A stretch of 64,000 nucleotides of DNA, from positions 38,695,800 through 38,759,799 of the forward strand of contig CM055092.1 in the NCBI GenBank assembly GCA_029204225.1, in the 5' to 3' direction. A model generated the notes under the pieces. That model was not told the DNA's origin. It worked only from the letters and a program-made list of their open reading frames with translations, and made no database searches. Every line of letters starts with the position of its first letter. The stretch's first letter is position 1. Below, in pieces: positions 11,069 to 23,125 of this stretch. This DNA is from Diphasiastrum complanatum (lineage: Eukaryota; Streptophyta; Lycopodiopsida; Lycopodiales; Lycopodiaceae). The position numbers were made by a program, and so were the translations under genes.

Positions 11069-11891
11069 TGTGAGAAATTGGCAAAAATCTAGCTTGGTAT
11101 TTTTTATGATAGAAGTTTGTAAGTGAATCTCACATGTGTGGAGGATGTTCCCACGTGTGGAGAATTGTAAAGTAAATCAAAATGTTTGATAAAGGGGTCT
11201 CATATAATTTCATAGTCAAGCATTTAGGTGTAGGATGTTGATAGGGTCAAATTTGGCATAGATGGCAAATGATCCATTTCCACTTGTAATGCCACTATTG
11301 AGCCAAAAAAGAGTAGGAGGCCAAACTCATGCCAATTAGAGTGTAGACAAGTGTAAAGCGTTTGTTTGATGAAGTTTAAGAGGTCCAATAGGATCTAGAG
11401 GTGGAACCATGAGTGGTCCAATAGAATTTGAGGTTTGCTTGAAAATGGTCCAATAGAATTTAGAGGTGCATGGATCAATGGTCCAATAGGATTAAGAGGT
11501 GGCAAAGTGTGGTCCAATGATAGTTAAGCATAGTGGTAGCTCATGGATCTACTAGTATCATTGTACTCCTCATTTGGATCTAATTGATTTTGAGATTGAG
11601 TGGATTTTGAGTGTAAGTGATTTTCTAGCTTTTTCTCTGTACCCGAGAGCTATTGATGATTTTCTCTCTCTATTGGAGGAGAGCAGCTCGTTTTTACTTT
11701 TATTAATTATGGAACACTTCCCATATGTGTGAGTGAGAGTTGGAAGTGATTGAATGCATGTAGTAGTGTGTTTTTGCCATATGATCTAAGATTTATCTTG
11801 AATCTCACTCTAGTCTTGATCTTGGTGCATCTTCACACCTTAGGAGATCACAAGTACATGTTGTGGACAATCCACACGTATGAAATCAACA
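11069..11891 (+). repeat. Copia LTR (823 bp), first copy
   Basis: It starts TGTGAGAAATTGG and ends in CAACA directly before the primer site TGGTATCAGAGC at 11892-11903. It matches the two LTRs of the element at 57.45-62.43 kb and has the same length as that element's 3' LTR. The 5' flank (TTTTGGAG) is the same as at 57453. No 3' LTR partner exists downstream, so this is the left part of a broken element. CACACGTATG-type and CACATGTGTGG motifs inside the LTR may act in its expression. Confidence 0.85.
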
Positions 11892-12689
11892 TGGTATCAG
11901 AGCCTACCTAAGGCTACCATGCATTTTGATCCATTTAAGTGAAAACTATTCATCAATCTTGAGCTAGAAATTGTCAAGATCCATTTTCATAGCTATCTTG
12001 TCCAATTTTGGATCAAAAGAGATCAATAGGGCATTGATTGGTTCTGACCTGGTACTATACGAATTCAGGTGCTCAGACACGTGTGAGGAACAACCAATTT
12101 TAGTTTGGGAGTTCTCTTTCATGTTTGATCCAAAAATCTTGCTAGATAGCTTGTTTTGAAGCTATTTTTGTTTAGTTTCTGATGCAATCAGTTTCATTCC
12201 ATTTGGTTGTGCCAACTAAAAGTTATAAGCTTTTGGAGAGGGTTAGGTAGGGGACCTAGTTTTGGGTGGAAACATTTGGTTTGGTCAAGAGATTGCTTGT
12301 TTGATCCAAAATCATAGTTGAATGCTTACCAATCTCATCTGTATGTGATCTAGACACTGTTTTGAGATCTTAGCCACTTTGTTTCTTGCAATATCATTGT
12401 ATTTGAGTCAAATTTGGTTTCTTAGTGTATTTCACACGTGCTAAGAGTGTTTGATCCTAACTTTGCCCACACTCCATCATTTGATGTGAAGTAGATCTAG
12501 TTTTGGAGAGATTGAGATAGCTACTGAGAATCATCTCACAGTTTGTTGCAAGATCTTGCATAGGAGATGGTAGCACACCATTATTGAATTCTATAGGAGA
12601 GAAAAACAACATTTTTGTTCATCACTTTTATTTATCTCCACTTTACATGACTTCAATGAGTTCATACTTGTTCCAATTATTCAATATGG

Positions 12690-13335
12690 AAGTTGAGGAT
12701 GGAGTCCATCTTGATACTCCAAGATGTGATGGACATTGTACTTGGGATTGAGGAGGAGCCTTAAGTCCTTCAAGAAGTACAAAAATACAAGAAGAGAGCT
12801 AGGATGGCTCTCCATTACATTAAGATGAATGTCTCTAATGAGATATTGAGAGAGATTGGTGACTGTTCTACATCCAAGAAAGCTTGGGATTGTCTCAAGT
12901 CCATCTATGAGGCTAAGAACACCTCTAGGCTCCTCACTCTTAGAAATCAAATCTTCCAAAGTAGTCAAAAGAGTGATGAGAGTGCATCTAATTATGTTTT
13001 GAGAGTCAAGGATATTCATAGGGAGCTTGCATGTATTGGTGACTCAATCAATCAAAGTGAGCTAGTCCAAGTCATTCTCAATGGCTTGAGAGATGAATAT
13101 GACAACCTTGTCCAATCCTATGCCATTAAGGAGGAGGTACCAAGTTTGGAGGCCCTTCATAGTGTGCTTATTTCTAAAGAATAAAGACAAGAGCACAAAC
13201 TCTTGAGAATGGACAAGCTATCACTCAATCATGATGATGGCAAAGTTCTATTTGCCAAGCACAAAGAGGGGGGAGTAAGAAGCAACACCATCACTTTTCT
13301 AATGACAAAGCTAAAGACCAAGATGGAGAGGAGGA
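12690..13335 (+). pseudogene. Copia gag remnant, fused to Helitron DNA
   Basis: The UBN2-type gag of this copia family begins near a RMESILILQDVMDIVLG segment. Compared with the copy at 59.04 kb it has a TAA near 12762 (the CAA codon in the other copy) and another stop at 13182-13184. At 13336-13339, before the zinc knuckle, gag ends abruptly and joins a Helitron fragment. The same junction occurs at 20215, so the fusion happened once and was then copied. Confidence 0.8.
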
Positions 13336-13338
13336 ATT

Positions 13339-14292
13339 CTATTGGATTTTGGCCCTCACATGGAGCGATTGCTTTGTAACAATCTTCATAATCACCTTTT
13401 GGGCAGTTGTGAAATTGTGGATAATGCCTAGTTGTCCTTCAAATGAGAGATCTCTTAATTGTGAGAATGCAATCCTTGGTGATACTAAGCGTTCTTCTAA
13501 GTCATTGAGTTTATTTACTTTGGTCAATGCCTTATTGGTGGAATACTTCATTGGTGATGCATATTCAGACAACATTTCTTTTGATATTGTAGCTTTGCAA
13601 GATTTGCATATTTTTTGTACATGGATGTCGGTTATTTGTTTTTTGTCAAATAATTTATTTTTTCTAAGTAATTGATTGATCTCTCTGTCAAAACAAACGC
13701 ATCTTGTTTTAGGAGAATCGTTGATTCTTTGTTTGTACTTTGCAATTTTTTTAAAAATTTTCTCCATGTTTTTGTATGAAATCTTCAACAAATAATTCTT
13801 GCTCACTGAAATTGCTCGATGGATTCATTATAGTGTGTTTCACTTCGTTTAATAGTTGATGATATTCATTTGTTTTTATGTACTTTCTCAAGTACTAAAT
13901 AATGTTGTTGATAGTTGTGAGTCTTGATGGACTTGCTTAAATTTGTTAACAATTGGCATTTGTTACAAGTAGTGAAATTGATTTACTAGAGAGTGTAGAT
14001 TTTGTTTCATTGTTTCTGTCCATTTGTATCGCTTTCATTTTTTGTTGTTTGATGAGATACGCGATTCTATGGTTGTTCTTGATTCTTTTCAAGAATATAC
14101 TTCTACTTTGTTGTCAATATTTGCTTGTGTAATGATGATTTTCGTTGCTCCAATTGGATTGATGCATGTCACAATTTCTTGAATTGTTGTTGCTGAATCA
14201 GTGTCACAGTGATATACTACTAGCTTATATTTCATGCATTTGCAAAACCAAAACAAACGAAAGCTCACATTGTATTGGCAATTGATTGTCAT
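13339..14292 (-). pseudogene. Helitron replicase fragment, copy B (internally deleted)
   Basis: The minus strand carries the same Helitron N-terminal region as 2.9-4.15 kb. A 155-codon frame (13806-13339) spans the paired-Cys motif and the RLVSPRIAFSQLRDL block without a stop. After GQLGI it jumps straight to IHNFTTAQ, because about 350 bp present in copy A are missing. A second frame at 14292-14089 is identical to 4145-3942. Frames and deletion show it is not a working gene. Confidence 0.8.
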
Positions 14293-16803
14293 TGTTGGTA
14301 ATAAGTTTTATGTATGTTTCGAATGATGTGATTTGCTCATATTGGATTTCAAAAATTGGAACGTTTTTGTATTGTTCTTTCCAGATTGTAGTATCACAGG
14401 GGGAAGTCCCTGCCTGAGGGCCTTCATTGCTGGGAGGGCCCTTGCCCGATTGTTTTGCAAAATTTGTGCAAGGGTGCGCCCAGGCCCCGACCAGCAAGGA
14501 AGGCCCTGAGGGCTTCGGGCCTTCCCCTACGTAATGCAAAGGATTTTTTTTTTTTTTTTTTTTGGCCGTACGGTACGGCCGTACGAGTGGACCAATTTAT
14601 TTATTTTTTTTCGCAAATTTTTTTACGTTTGTGGTGGAATGTGGATGTCGACAGCCAATGACAGGCTGCCACATAGCACATGCACATTCCACCGGAGAGG
14701 AGACAGAACGTGCATTCCACCGGAGAGAGGAGAGAGAACGTGCATTCCATCGGAGAGAGGAGAGAGAAAGTGGATTCCATTGGAGAGAGGAGAGAGTGAC
14801 AGATTCCTAGGAGAGAGAAAATTGGATGGACATTATGCTCCTGGAGGTGGTCCCAAAATACAAAGGACACCTGAGCACAAGGCATTACAGATTTACTAAA
14901 AACCCACAAACTTGGTTAAAAAATACTGTAATATGCGGTTAATTTTGTGTGGGTGCTGCGGAAGAACATTTGGAAGCATTTCTATACAAAATTGTAGAAT
15001 TTTGCAATAGGCTAATGAGAATGTCATCGATTTCAGTGATTTGCAAGGCCAAAAATTTAAATTAAGAAAAGAAATCTAAAAATAACTAATATTCTTTTGC
15101 ACAAGATGCAAAAAATGGAAAAATGCCAAAAGAAAATACTTCACACCCGACATTGCACAACCGTCAATCCTTCCACCCTAGTCAATTGGCCGGGAGAAGG
15201 GGAGACTTTTGCACCTAATTGCCTTGCCATTTGGGGCAAAGTAATGGTACGGGATGAGAAGACTTGAAATTGTAAGCTAAGCTTGGTGGGTCCTCCCATG
15301 AAGCCCATTCTAATAAGAGTATGAAACATGTGTTGCACCTGCTCATGAAATCAAAGTTTGGACTCGTGGGTCACAATCACCTTTCCGGGCTTCTCACGAT
15401 CCATCCCCTTCGCATTTGCTACCACAGGCTTCTCCTCTTTCAGATGAGCAAAACAGCTGCTGCTGGAACAGATCAGGACAACGTGTGCTACGTGATCAGT
15501 GCTGCAGATTGAAGAAGTTAACTGGTGGAGGCGCGGCGGGGACAATTTTGGATGACCAGTAGTTCACAGGTCATGAAAGCTTCAAGATACACTTGAAAGT
15601 TACGAAAAGACTCACAATATACAAACCTGTTGTTGGGTTGGGTTTTTTTTGCCTCATGGGAACTTGGAATGGGTGATTGAGAATCAGAAGCCAATGGCAA
15701 TATTGGCCCATCAGCAGCAGATTTGGGTCGTGCGTGAACCGCGTGCAATTTGCCGTGTGTCAGGGGCATTAGGCTTGTAGAAGAGTGACCATAGGCACAT
15801 ATGGGCTTAGCTCTATAAAAGATGCTTGCAATAGACTACTCTTGTAAGACTATCAGCTGAAGTGTCTCAAGAGCCGGGAGAGGTGCAGAACGGCCTTTGC
15901 TCAGAGCACAGCACACTTCTCAATTACATTTGTCATCGACCATCTTCTAAGTTGTCACCGCTTTGCGAATTTATTTTGCCTTTTTTAAATGCGAGCTACT
16001 TTTATTTGAGCCGTTTAGATGCCGACACCTGAATAGTATTGAGAAGAATTCTGTGATAATAAGATATCTGGTGTCTTGAGATATTTACAACATTAGCTCT
16101 TTTGTGTCTCAACTTTCAAGTTTCACTCTGTGGCGCAAACAGAGGTGCTGCTTCTCTCTCTCTGAGCTATTGCAAATACATTCAATTTTTCAGCTGGCAT
16201 CAGAATATGATATATCTCTTAGAACATCATCTTAGCTCTCTATGTTAGAAAGCATCAATAATATTCCTAAATCAGCGCTTTTACGTCTAATGAAATGAGA
16301 CAAGTTATACAGCAACTCTAAGACGGGAAAGCCAGGCTGTCTTGAATTCCTTGATGATATGTATATGGTTTCGACAATAGCATAACATGTTATTTTCTCT
16401 CGTGCAGAAACTAGAATGAAGTTGCAGAAAAGCATTACTGAATCGATGGAACTGAAAGAAGATATAGCTAATTATCATGGGCACAACAAGGTATAACGGA
16501 TTTAAGTGAATTATCAGATACACGATTTCCAAATCGATGCTTGTGTGAGTGTTAATGGTTGATAGCTCAAGTACAAGGATTGGTTTGCTTGTTTGTAGCC
16601 TAGATTGAACTGTAATATATTCAAAGCTTTGTAATCGCGGCGAATTTTGCAGACTTAGGGTATGTCACAGGCGGTGCTTGAAGCACCGAGTTATAAGCCT
16701 AGCCACGCTCACCACTTGGCGATTTGTACTGCTGTCTATTCTTGCAGCCAATGTATCTTTGTGTATAAGAGCATAACATTAGAGCGTAGTCGCGCATGCT
16801 ATC

Positions 16804-18437
16804 ATGCCCTATCAATATAATCTTTGGCATATGAATTCACTACAGGACAGTGCAGGACAAGATATAAGTGATGCTGGAATGACAATTATGAACTCCTTCA
16901 CGATTCCAGAATTTATTCCACCCTACCCCGTGAGAGTCCACTCTATGGAGGCGGAAACTTGCAAAACAATTCGCGAATGGCTTCTCTATCATTCTGTGGA
17001 CAAGGTCTTCGACCCTGACAAGTTTACAAAACTACTGCATAGTCCAGAATTTGCAGCTCGAATGTTTCCAGACACTTCAGCAGAGAGGTTGGAATTGTTC
17101 TCTAAGTTCTTGATAGTTACGTATGTGGTTGACGAGATAATGGACGACACTGAACTTGAAAGGCCTTGGGAGACGACCGTTTCTCTTGCGCTGGAAATTC
17201 ACAAAGTGATAACATCAACTTTTCCTGAAATTCAATCAGTAACGGAGATTTTAGATACTTTTTCAACTGATTGGCGTGAAACTATTGAAAATCTCTTCCC
17301 TGACGAGCCATACAACGTCAAAGATAGCCATCCCAATCCCTGCGAAAGTAAGCCCAACGACTTGTTTTCTATCTACTGTTCTCTAGGAGAATTTCCGAGA
17401 AGATGCACATGTAAGCAGGCACATATATCTGCCATCCTTGGTTGCGTTAAGTTGACTGATCGTGTTGATTTTTCTGATTCTGACAGTTGACGCTGGGAAA
17501 CTATCCCCAATAGGCTCCTGTTTTCGTGACTTTTGGGGTGCAGCCGTAGCATCGATGCACCGCGAGTCTTGCCTTCGACTAGCCCGGTTCTATCAAAAGT
17601 TCCTGATAGCCAGTCTCATTCAGATCCAAAACAGAGAAAACGGCGTCATTCCGTCCCTAAATGAATATGTCCTGATTCGGAGAGACGCTGGAGCAAGCGC
17701 ATGCTGTCTGGTACGTAAGCCATTGCTGAGTATTCATTGGATTTTACGTATATGTTTCATGAATTTACGCAAGATACTCAGTAGTAACCATGGGATTCTA
17801 TAATCCGAGGATCGGTGCTGTCAGCCTATTTCGTAAAATTGTCAAACTTCTCAATCAAACAGTATCTTCTAGGTTCTGAAAAGGCTATTTCTTAGATTGA
17901 TGTGTTGTCTTATCTATCACGATTAACCTTAATGCTTGGCTTCAGATATTCGTAGACTTTAACGATGGCGTACTTATACCGGAAGAAATCTTCAGCAGTC
18001 CTCAAATGCAAACAATGATGAATATATTCCGTGACATACTATCATGGCACAACGATCTTTGGTCTTTCAAAAAGGTAAAGCTTAAAAAATAATCATCACG
18101 CTTGATTCCTGCACCCACTGATTGACAATTACTCGGTGTTGAAATTTGAATGAGCTGCCATGTGCGTATGCAGGAATGCGTGGTCAAAGGAGATGTTCAC
18201 AACCTTGTGTTTCTGCTCAGCCATTATCTTCCGTTTTCATACCAAAGAGCTGCGCAGGTTGTAACCGAAATGTTGCGTGCTCAATGCAGCGAGTTGGAGG
18301 CTGTGGCAGAGGAGCTGCTCAAGGCGACGACTGCAGTGGAGGAACATCGACATACAGTTTGTAGATACATCGAAGCGAGCAGGCGCTGCATTGGAGCAAC
18401 TCATGCATGGCACAACAGGAGTCTGCTCTTCAAGTGA
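16804..18437 (+). CDS. MTPSL: Microbial-type terpene synthase-like protein (MTPSL), copy B, four exons
   Basis: Same gene model as copy A, shifted by 10,149 bp: exons 16804-17347, 17487-17710, 17946-18074 and 18174-18437, all with intact GT-AG introns and no stop. The 386-residue product differs from copy A at one residue that I can find, Ser255 to Cys, at the very end of exon 2. One other exon change (residue 116) is silent. The DEIMDD, Arg246, NDLWSFKKE and RY elements are unchanged, so the same type of activity is expected. About 2.5 kb of 5' DNA including the candidate promoter came along, so both copies could be expressed alike. Loss of function is not visible in either. Confidence 0.88.
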
Positions 18438-18456
18438 ACATCAATTTCAGCATCAT

Positions 18457-18462
18457 AATAAA
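18457..18462 (+). terminator. Poly(A) signal of MTPSL copy B
   Basis: AATAAA 20 bases after the stop codon, as in copy A. Confidence 0.55.
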
Positions 18463-18692
18463 AATAAGTATGATTTACGATCCAGACTAAGGTCACTGGA
18501 CAACTAATTGTTAGTTGCTATATTTCACTCATCCAAGTAACAATGTTACAGTAGAGCATTGTTTAGTGCTCGTGTACTTTACATGTACGCAACAAGGAGA
18601 TATGTATCACAGAGGGAGACCCTGCATTGCAAGATTGCAAGGAGTATCTGTTATTTAGGAAGAAATTTTGAAATGAAAAGGTAAAATTGATG

Positions 18693-19675
18693 AGCAAATA
18701 AAAGAAACAACAATGTGGTTTTATACCACAAACGCCTTGCCATGTGATAATAATATAAATCCTAAAATTTTATGATTTAGATAAGGCATTTTAGATATTG
18801 GTGTGAGAAATTTTGAAATGAAAAGACAAAATTGATGAACAAATAAAAGTTAAGAAAAAACTATATTGCTTAAAAGAAGACATGTCTTGTTTGAGGTTTG
18901 TATGGATTTTTTATATTGGCTTGTGAGAGGCTCTTTGAGGTTTAGTGGCTTGTAATATGGTTCTATTAACTCAACATTTGGCCTGTTAAGAAGTTTTGAC
19001 ACACTAAGAGATTGTATTCAGCTCAAGATTTAACATTTTGCACTAAGAGATTGTAATAAACTCAAGATTTAAAACTTTTCACTTAAAAAACTCAAAATAT
19101 TGCCTCTGAAGAGCCTCCTTCATAATAATACATAATAATACGATGGCTTTTGAGAGGTTCTATAAATCTCCCCATTGTTCAGTTCTTCAGGGTACCGAAC
19201 CATTCTTTGTTGTCTATCATGTGCAAATAAAAGAAACCACAAACGCCTTGCCATGTGATAATAATATAAATCCTAAAATTTTATGATTTAGATAAGACAT
19301 TTTAGATATTGGTGTGAGAAATTTTGAAATGAAAAGACAAAATTGATGAACAAATAAAAGTTAAGAAAAAACTATATTGCTTAAAAGAAGATATGTCTTG
19401 TTTGAGGTTTGTATGGATTTTTTATATTGGCTTGTGAGAGGCTCTTTGAGGTTTAGTGGCTTGTAATATGGTTCTATTAACTCAACATTTGGCCTGTTAA
19501 GAAGTTTTGACACACTAAGAGATTGTATTCAGCTCAAGATTTAACATTTTGCACTAAGAGATTGTAATAAACTCAAGATTTAAAACTTTTCACTTAAAAA
19601 ACTCAAAATATTGCCTCTGAAGAGCCTCCTTCATAATAATACATAATAATACGATGGCTTTTGAGAGGTTCTAGA
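18693..19675. repeat. Local tandem duplication behind MTPSL copy B
   Basis: 18693-19219 is repeated at 19220-19675 with an 18-base deletion near the start of the second copy and almost no other change. The second copy stops at GAGAGGTTCTA and continues directly into copia gag at 19676. Copy A has only one round of this sequence. Confidence 0.85.
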
Positions 19676-20215
19676 GAGCTAGGATGGCTCTCCATTACAT
19701 TAAGATGAATGTCTCTAATGAGATATTGAGAGAGATTGGTGACTGTTCTACATCCAAGAAAGCTTGGGATTGTCTCAAGTCCATCTATGAGGCTAAGAAC
19801 ACCTCTAGGCTCCTCACTCTTAGAAATCAAATCTTCCAAAGTAGTCAAAAGAGTGGTGAGAGTGCATCTAATTATGTTTTGAGAGTCAAGGATATTCATA
19901 GGGAGCTTGCATGTATTGGTGACTCAATCAATCAAAGTGAGCTAGTCCAAGTCATTCTCAATGGCTTGAGAGATGAATATGACAACCTTGTCCAATCCTA
20001 TGCCATTAAGGAGGAGGTACCAAGTTTGGAGGCCCTTCATAGTGTGCTTATTTCTAAAGAATAAAGACAAGAGCACAAACTCTTGAGAATGGACAAGCTA
20101 TCACTCAATCATGATGATGGCAAAGTTCTATTTGCCAAGCACAAAGAGGGGAGTAAGAAGCAACACCATCACTTCTCTAATGACAAAGCTAAAGACCAAG
20201 ATGGAGAGGAGGAAT
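19676..20215 (+). pseudogene. Copia gag remnant, second copy
   Basis: Near-identical to 12796-13335 (offset 6,880 bp), with the same downstream stop and the same truncated end. It starts in mid-gag with no LTR or leader before it. It therefore marks the beginning of a second round of the chimeric gag-Helitron-MTPSL unit. Confidence 0.85.
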
Positions 20216-20386
20216 TCTATTGGATTTTGGCCCTCGCATGGAGCGATTGCTTTGTAACAATTTTCATAATCACCTTTTGGGCAGTTGTGAAATTGTGGAT
20301 AATGCCTAGTTGTCCTTCAAATGAGAGATCTCTTAATTGTGAGAATGCAATCCTTGGTGATACTAAGCGTTCTTCTAAGTCATTGG
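20216..20386 (-). pseudogene. Helitron fragment, third copy
   Basis: Matches 13336-13508 including the same internal deletion, then stops. It is followed by about 22 bp of the repeat found downstream of MTPSL (compare 18719-18740), and then by unrelated sequence. Confidence 0.8.
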
Positions 20387-20408
20387 TTTTATACCACAAA
20401 CGCCTTGA

Positions 20409-20640
20409 TTTGATTGGCTTGATTTGATTGTACGTAGATTGCAACTCATCTACTCATTTCACCTTTGTGAGGGAGTGCTAGAAATCTAATTTGAGTGGAT
20501 AACTACAAGAGATACCTTTGGGAGTTTCTAGAATCAATCAAATCAATTTCTTATTTGTAGAAATTACTAGTAAGATGGTATCTATTGGAGCTTATCTTTG
20601 AGAAGCTAGTGAGAGATTGAACTCTAGAAATTTTTCCATT
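20409..20640. other. No gene recognised
   Basis: AT-rich DNA with short TTGATT repeats and no open frame or motif that I can assign. It lies between the end of the chimeric unit and a degraded copia gag. Confidence 0.4.
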
Positions 20641-20644
20641 TAAA

Positions 20645-21400
20645 AGATTAGGATGGAGTCACTAATGGTGCTCCAATACCTTTATGAATTCTTGATTCGA
20701 GTGAAGATGAACCTCTTGGTGCACAAAAGTTAGTTAGATACAAGAAAAGATCTTCATAGTGTGAAGATAAATGTAAGTAATGATCTTTTGAGATAAGTAT
20801 CATCTAGTGATAAAGGGCTTGAGATTCTTTGAAATCATTCTATGAATCAAGCAACACTTATAGAGTCCTCATGCTTAGAAACCAAATCTTGCAAAGCATG
20901 AGAAGAAGTGAGGAGAGTGCACAAGACTATGTTCTTAGAATCAAGTCTCTTAATAGGGAGTTAGCTTCCATTGGAGAGAAGATTCATGATGGAGAGCTTT
21001 TTCAAATAACCCTATGGTCTAGGGGATGATTTCACAAATTTGGTCCAAAGTTTTGCAATCCAAGACATCTTGCCAACTACAGAAAAACTTCATAGTGTAT
21101 TAGTGGCTGAAGAGTGTAGGATGCTCCACGCCAAAGCAAGATTGAACTCATCGTCTTTGTGGGATGGTGATGAGAAAGCCAATTTCTCATTCAAGGAAAA
21201 AATAAGACCAATGGCAAGGGGAAACATCCAAAGGAGGCCAAACAAGAGGATGAAACATCAAGCTCAAAGGGCAAGAAAGAGAAATTAAAGTTCAATCGCT
21301 TTTTCTATGGCAAGAAATGGCATTTTGCATCATAATGTCTCAAGAAGAAGAAGGCACAAGAGAACAAGCAAAGCAACATTGCACATCAATAGGAGGAGGA
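20645..21400 (+). pseudogene. Degraded copia gag
   Basis: Broken plus-strand frames at 20829-21029 and 21040-21288 match gag of the neighbouring copia families (LMLRNQILQSMRRSEESAQD, then VQSFAIQDILPTTEKLHSVL). A zinc-knuckle trace follows, with key Cys codons replaced. It ends near 21400, where antisense gypsy sequence begins. Confidence 0.7.
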
Positions 21401-23050
21401 TGAAGAAGAATCATCCTTGTCATAGTCCTTTGTATTTGATTTCGAGATTGGCTTGTCAATAATAGCACTAGACAATTTAGTCTTCGGTAGTTCATCGTCC
21501 CCTTCCTCGAACGTGACCACCTTCTCTACATCAACTGACTGAAGTTCAGTGTTGATAATTTCTTTCACTTCTGCTGAGATGTCTTTTGCAAATAATTTTG
21601 CAGCATTGCAGTCATAGTCGGGGCTTTAGTTGTAGATTTATTCATTGAATTGCTCGTAGATCTCTTCTTCGAAGAGTTTTTGCACTTCATTTCGAGGAGC
21701 CTTTGTTTCTTGTCATGACTTTGAATATCTTCTCTATGTCACTTGGCCAGGACTGGTCTTCTGTCTTTGCCAATTTTCCTTCAATTGTATCAATCCTCTG
21801 CACAACAGCATCAGTCGAAGCTTTTGCTTTCGAGTCTGCAGCAGCTGGTGTTGCTACATACTAATATTTAGGTTGTGGCTTCTGCGACTGAGGGCAGTCA
21901 TGATACTTGTGGCCAAGATCCCTACAGTTCAATCATAATGATACATAACCAATCGGCTTTCGTGGTGACATTTTTCACCTCTTGGGAAAGATCTTCGATA
22001 TACTTTACATTCACAATGGTGCAATCTTCCTTAGTATGTCCAGAAGTTCCACATTTCATACACCACATTCTTGAATTTGAAGAGGAAGCTTTTGGTCTTT
22101 TGTTTGCAACTTCAGAGATTTGCACATTCAAATTATTCAACTTTTTATTAAATTCAGCCATATTACTCTTCCAAAGCTTTTTGACTTTAGAAGTTGACGA
22201 CTTATCCTTGATGGTTTTCGTGTCATCCTTTCGTTTGGATCGTTGTTTATTTCTTTTATCTCATTTATCAGCTTCTGATTCTGATGAGTCATTACTTTCG
22301 GAGTCTGAGCTTGAAGAACTGGTACTTGAGTCAGAATTTGAACCATCTTTGCCATCACTACTTACGAGATCTTTTAGTTGAGCGTCGCTTTCGTGCTAGT
22401 TTTGAGGTCTCAAAGTTTTCAGCACTAGTTATTACTGCTGCTAAGGAAGTCACGTCCCCTTGTCTACAATATCAATCAATCTTTGGTGGTAAGCCAGCCA
22501 AAACCCATTCGATCTGCATATCAACGGAATATACACCAGTTAGTTTTCCTATAAGATTCTTAATCTTTCATGTATATTTTCGAAGGGATTCTTTAGTCTT
22601 CTTCTGAACATTGTTCAGACGTCCGATAATTCTAGATTTATAACTGATTTCTCTAAATTGGTTTAAAAACGCATCTTTTAGTAGTAATCAGGTTCCTACA
22701 TGGCCTGGTTCAACTTGACTGTACCATATGCGTGCCTGCTTTCTCAGCAGACCAAGAAAGATTCGCAGTTTGTCTACGTCAGTTCCTTCGTTATTTGCAT
22801 TAGCAATTGACTCAAATTGCGAGACATAGCTATCTGCATCATCGGAAGTAGTCCCTTTATAATAATTGAACTTAATTTTTGACATAGAAGTAAACCGTGC
22901 AGCAGGACCCTCCAAACCGAAGCTAATTAGCAATTCAAGTAACTGGGCAGTGATCTCGTCGAGATTTCGACTCGCACTCTCACTTTGTCTTTGTAAAAAT
23001 TCCTCTCTAAGCTTACGGTATCGTTCTAATCGGGATTTTCTATCTGACAT
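21386..23050 (-). pseudogene. Ty3/gypsy gag (minus strand), broken
   Basis: The minus-strand frame at 23050-22688 is the N-terminal capsid region of a Ty3/gypsy-type gag: a basic start with many Arg and Leu, then FNYYKGTTSDDADSYVSQFE and a KLRIFLGLLRKQARIWY block. Farther on, 22161-21922 has a CCHC zinc knuckle (CMKCGTSGHTKEDC). Frame breaks near 22.4-22.7 kb separate the two. Protease, RT and integrase are absent because copia gag debris adjoins at 21.4 kb. The order gag, primer site, LTR on the minus strand is right for the 5' end of a gypsy element. Confidence 0.75.
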
Positions 23051-23109
23051 ACACTAGAAATTGAGATGGATGTGTCAGTTTTCTTATAACTTTCCTAAGC
23101 TATCCCCAA

Positions 23110-23120
23110 CAACGGTGCCA
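23110..23120 (-). promoter_or_regulatory. Gypsy primer-binding site (minus strand)
   Basis: CAACGGTGCCA on the plus strand reads TGGCACCGTTG on the minus strand, followed by TTGGGGATA. This resembles the TGGCGCCGTTGCCGGGGA primer site common in plant gypsy elements. It lies between the gag start and the LTR. Confidence 0.65.
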
Positions 23121-23125
23121 AAAAT

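Larger units (their letters stand above)
9257..13335 (+). repeat. Segmental repeat shared with 55.55-59.69 kb
   Basis: The whole stretch (1.8 kb of flank, microsatellite, LTR, primer site, leader and start of gag) matches about 55553-59690 in the same order and orientation. Because the flank before the LTR is shared as well as the element, this is a segmental copy or a larger compound element, not two independent LTR insertions. The copies differ by scattered substitutions and by microsatellite length. The match ends exactly where the Helitron fragment joins gag. Confidence 0.85.
13339..19222 (+). repeat. Duplicated Helitron-MTPSL block, copy B
   Basis: Counterpart of 2877-9070. It lies inside the copia gag on its left side. 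On its right side it passes into a second round of its own 3' repeat and then into gag again. The spacer hairpin (14500-14527), minisatellite (14682-14809), dispersed repeat (14890-15054), candidate TATA (15814) and whole gene are preserved. Confidence 0.9.
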
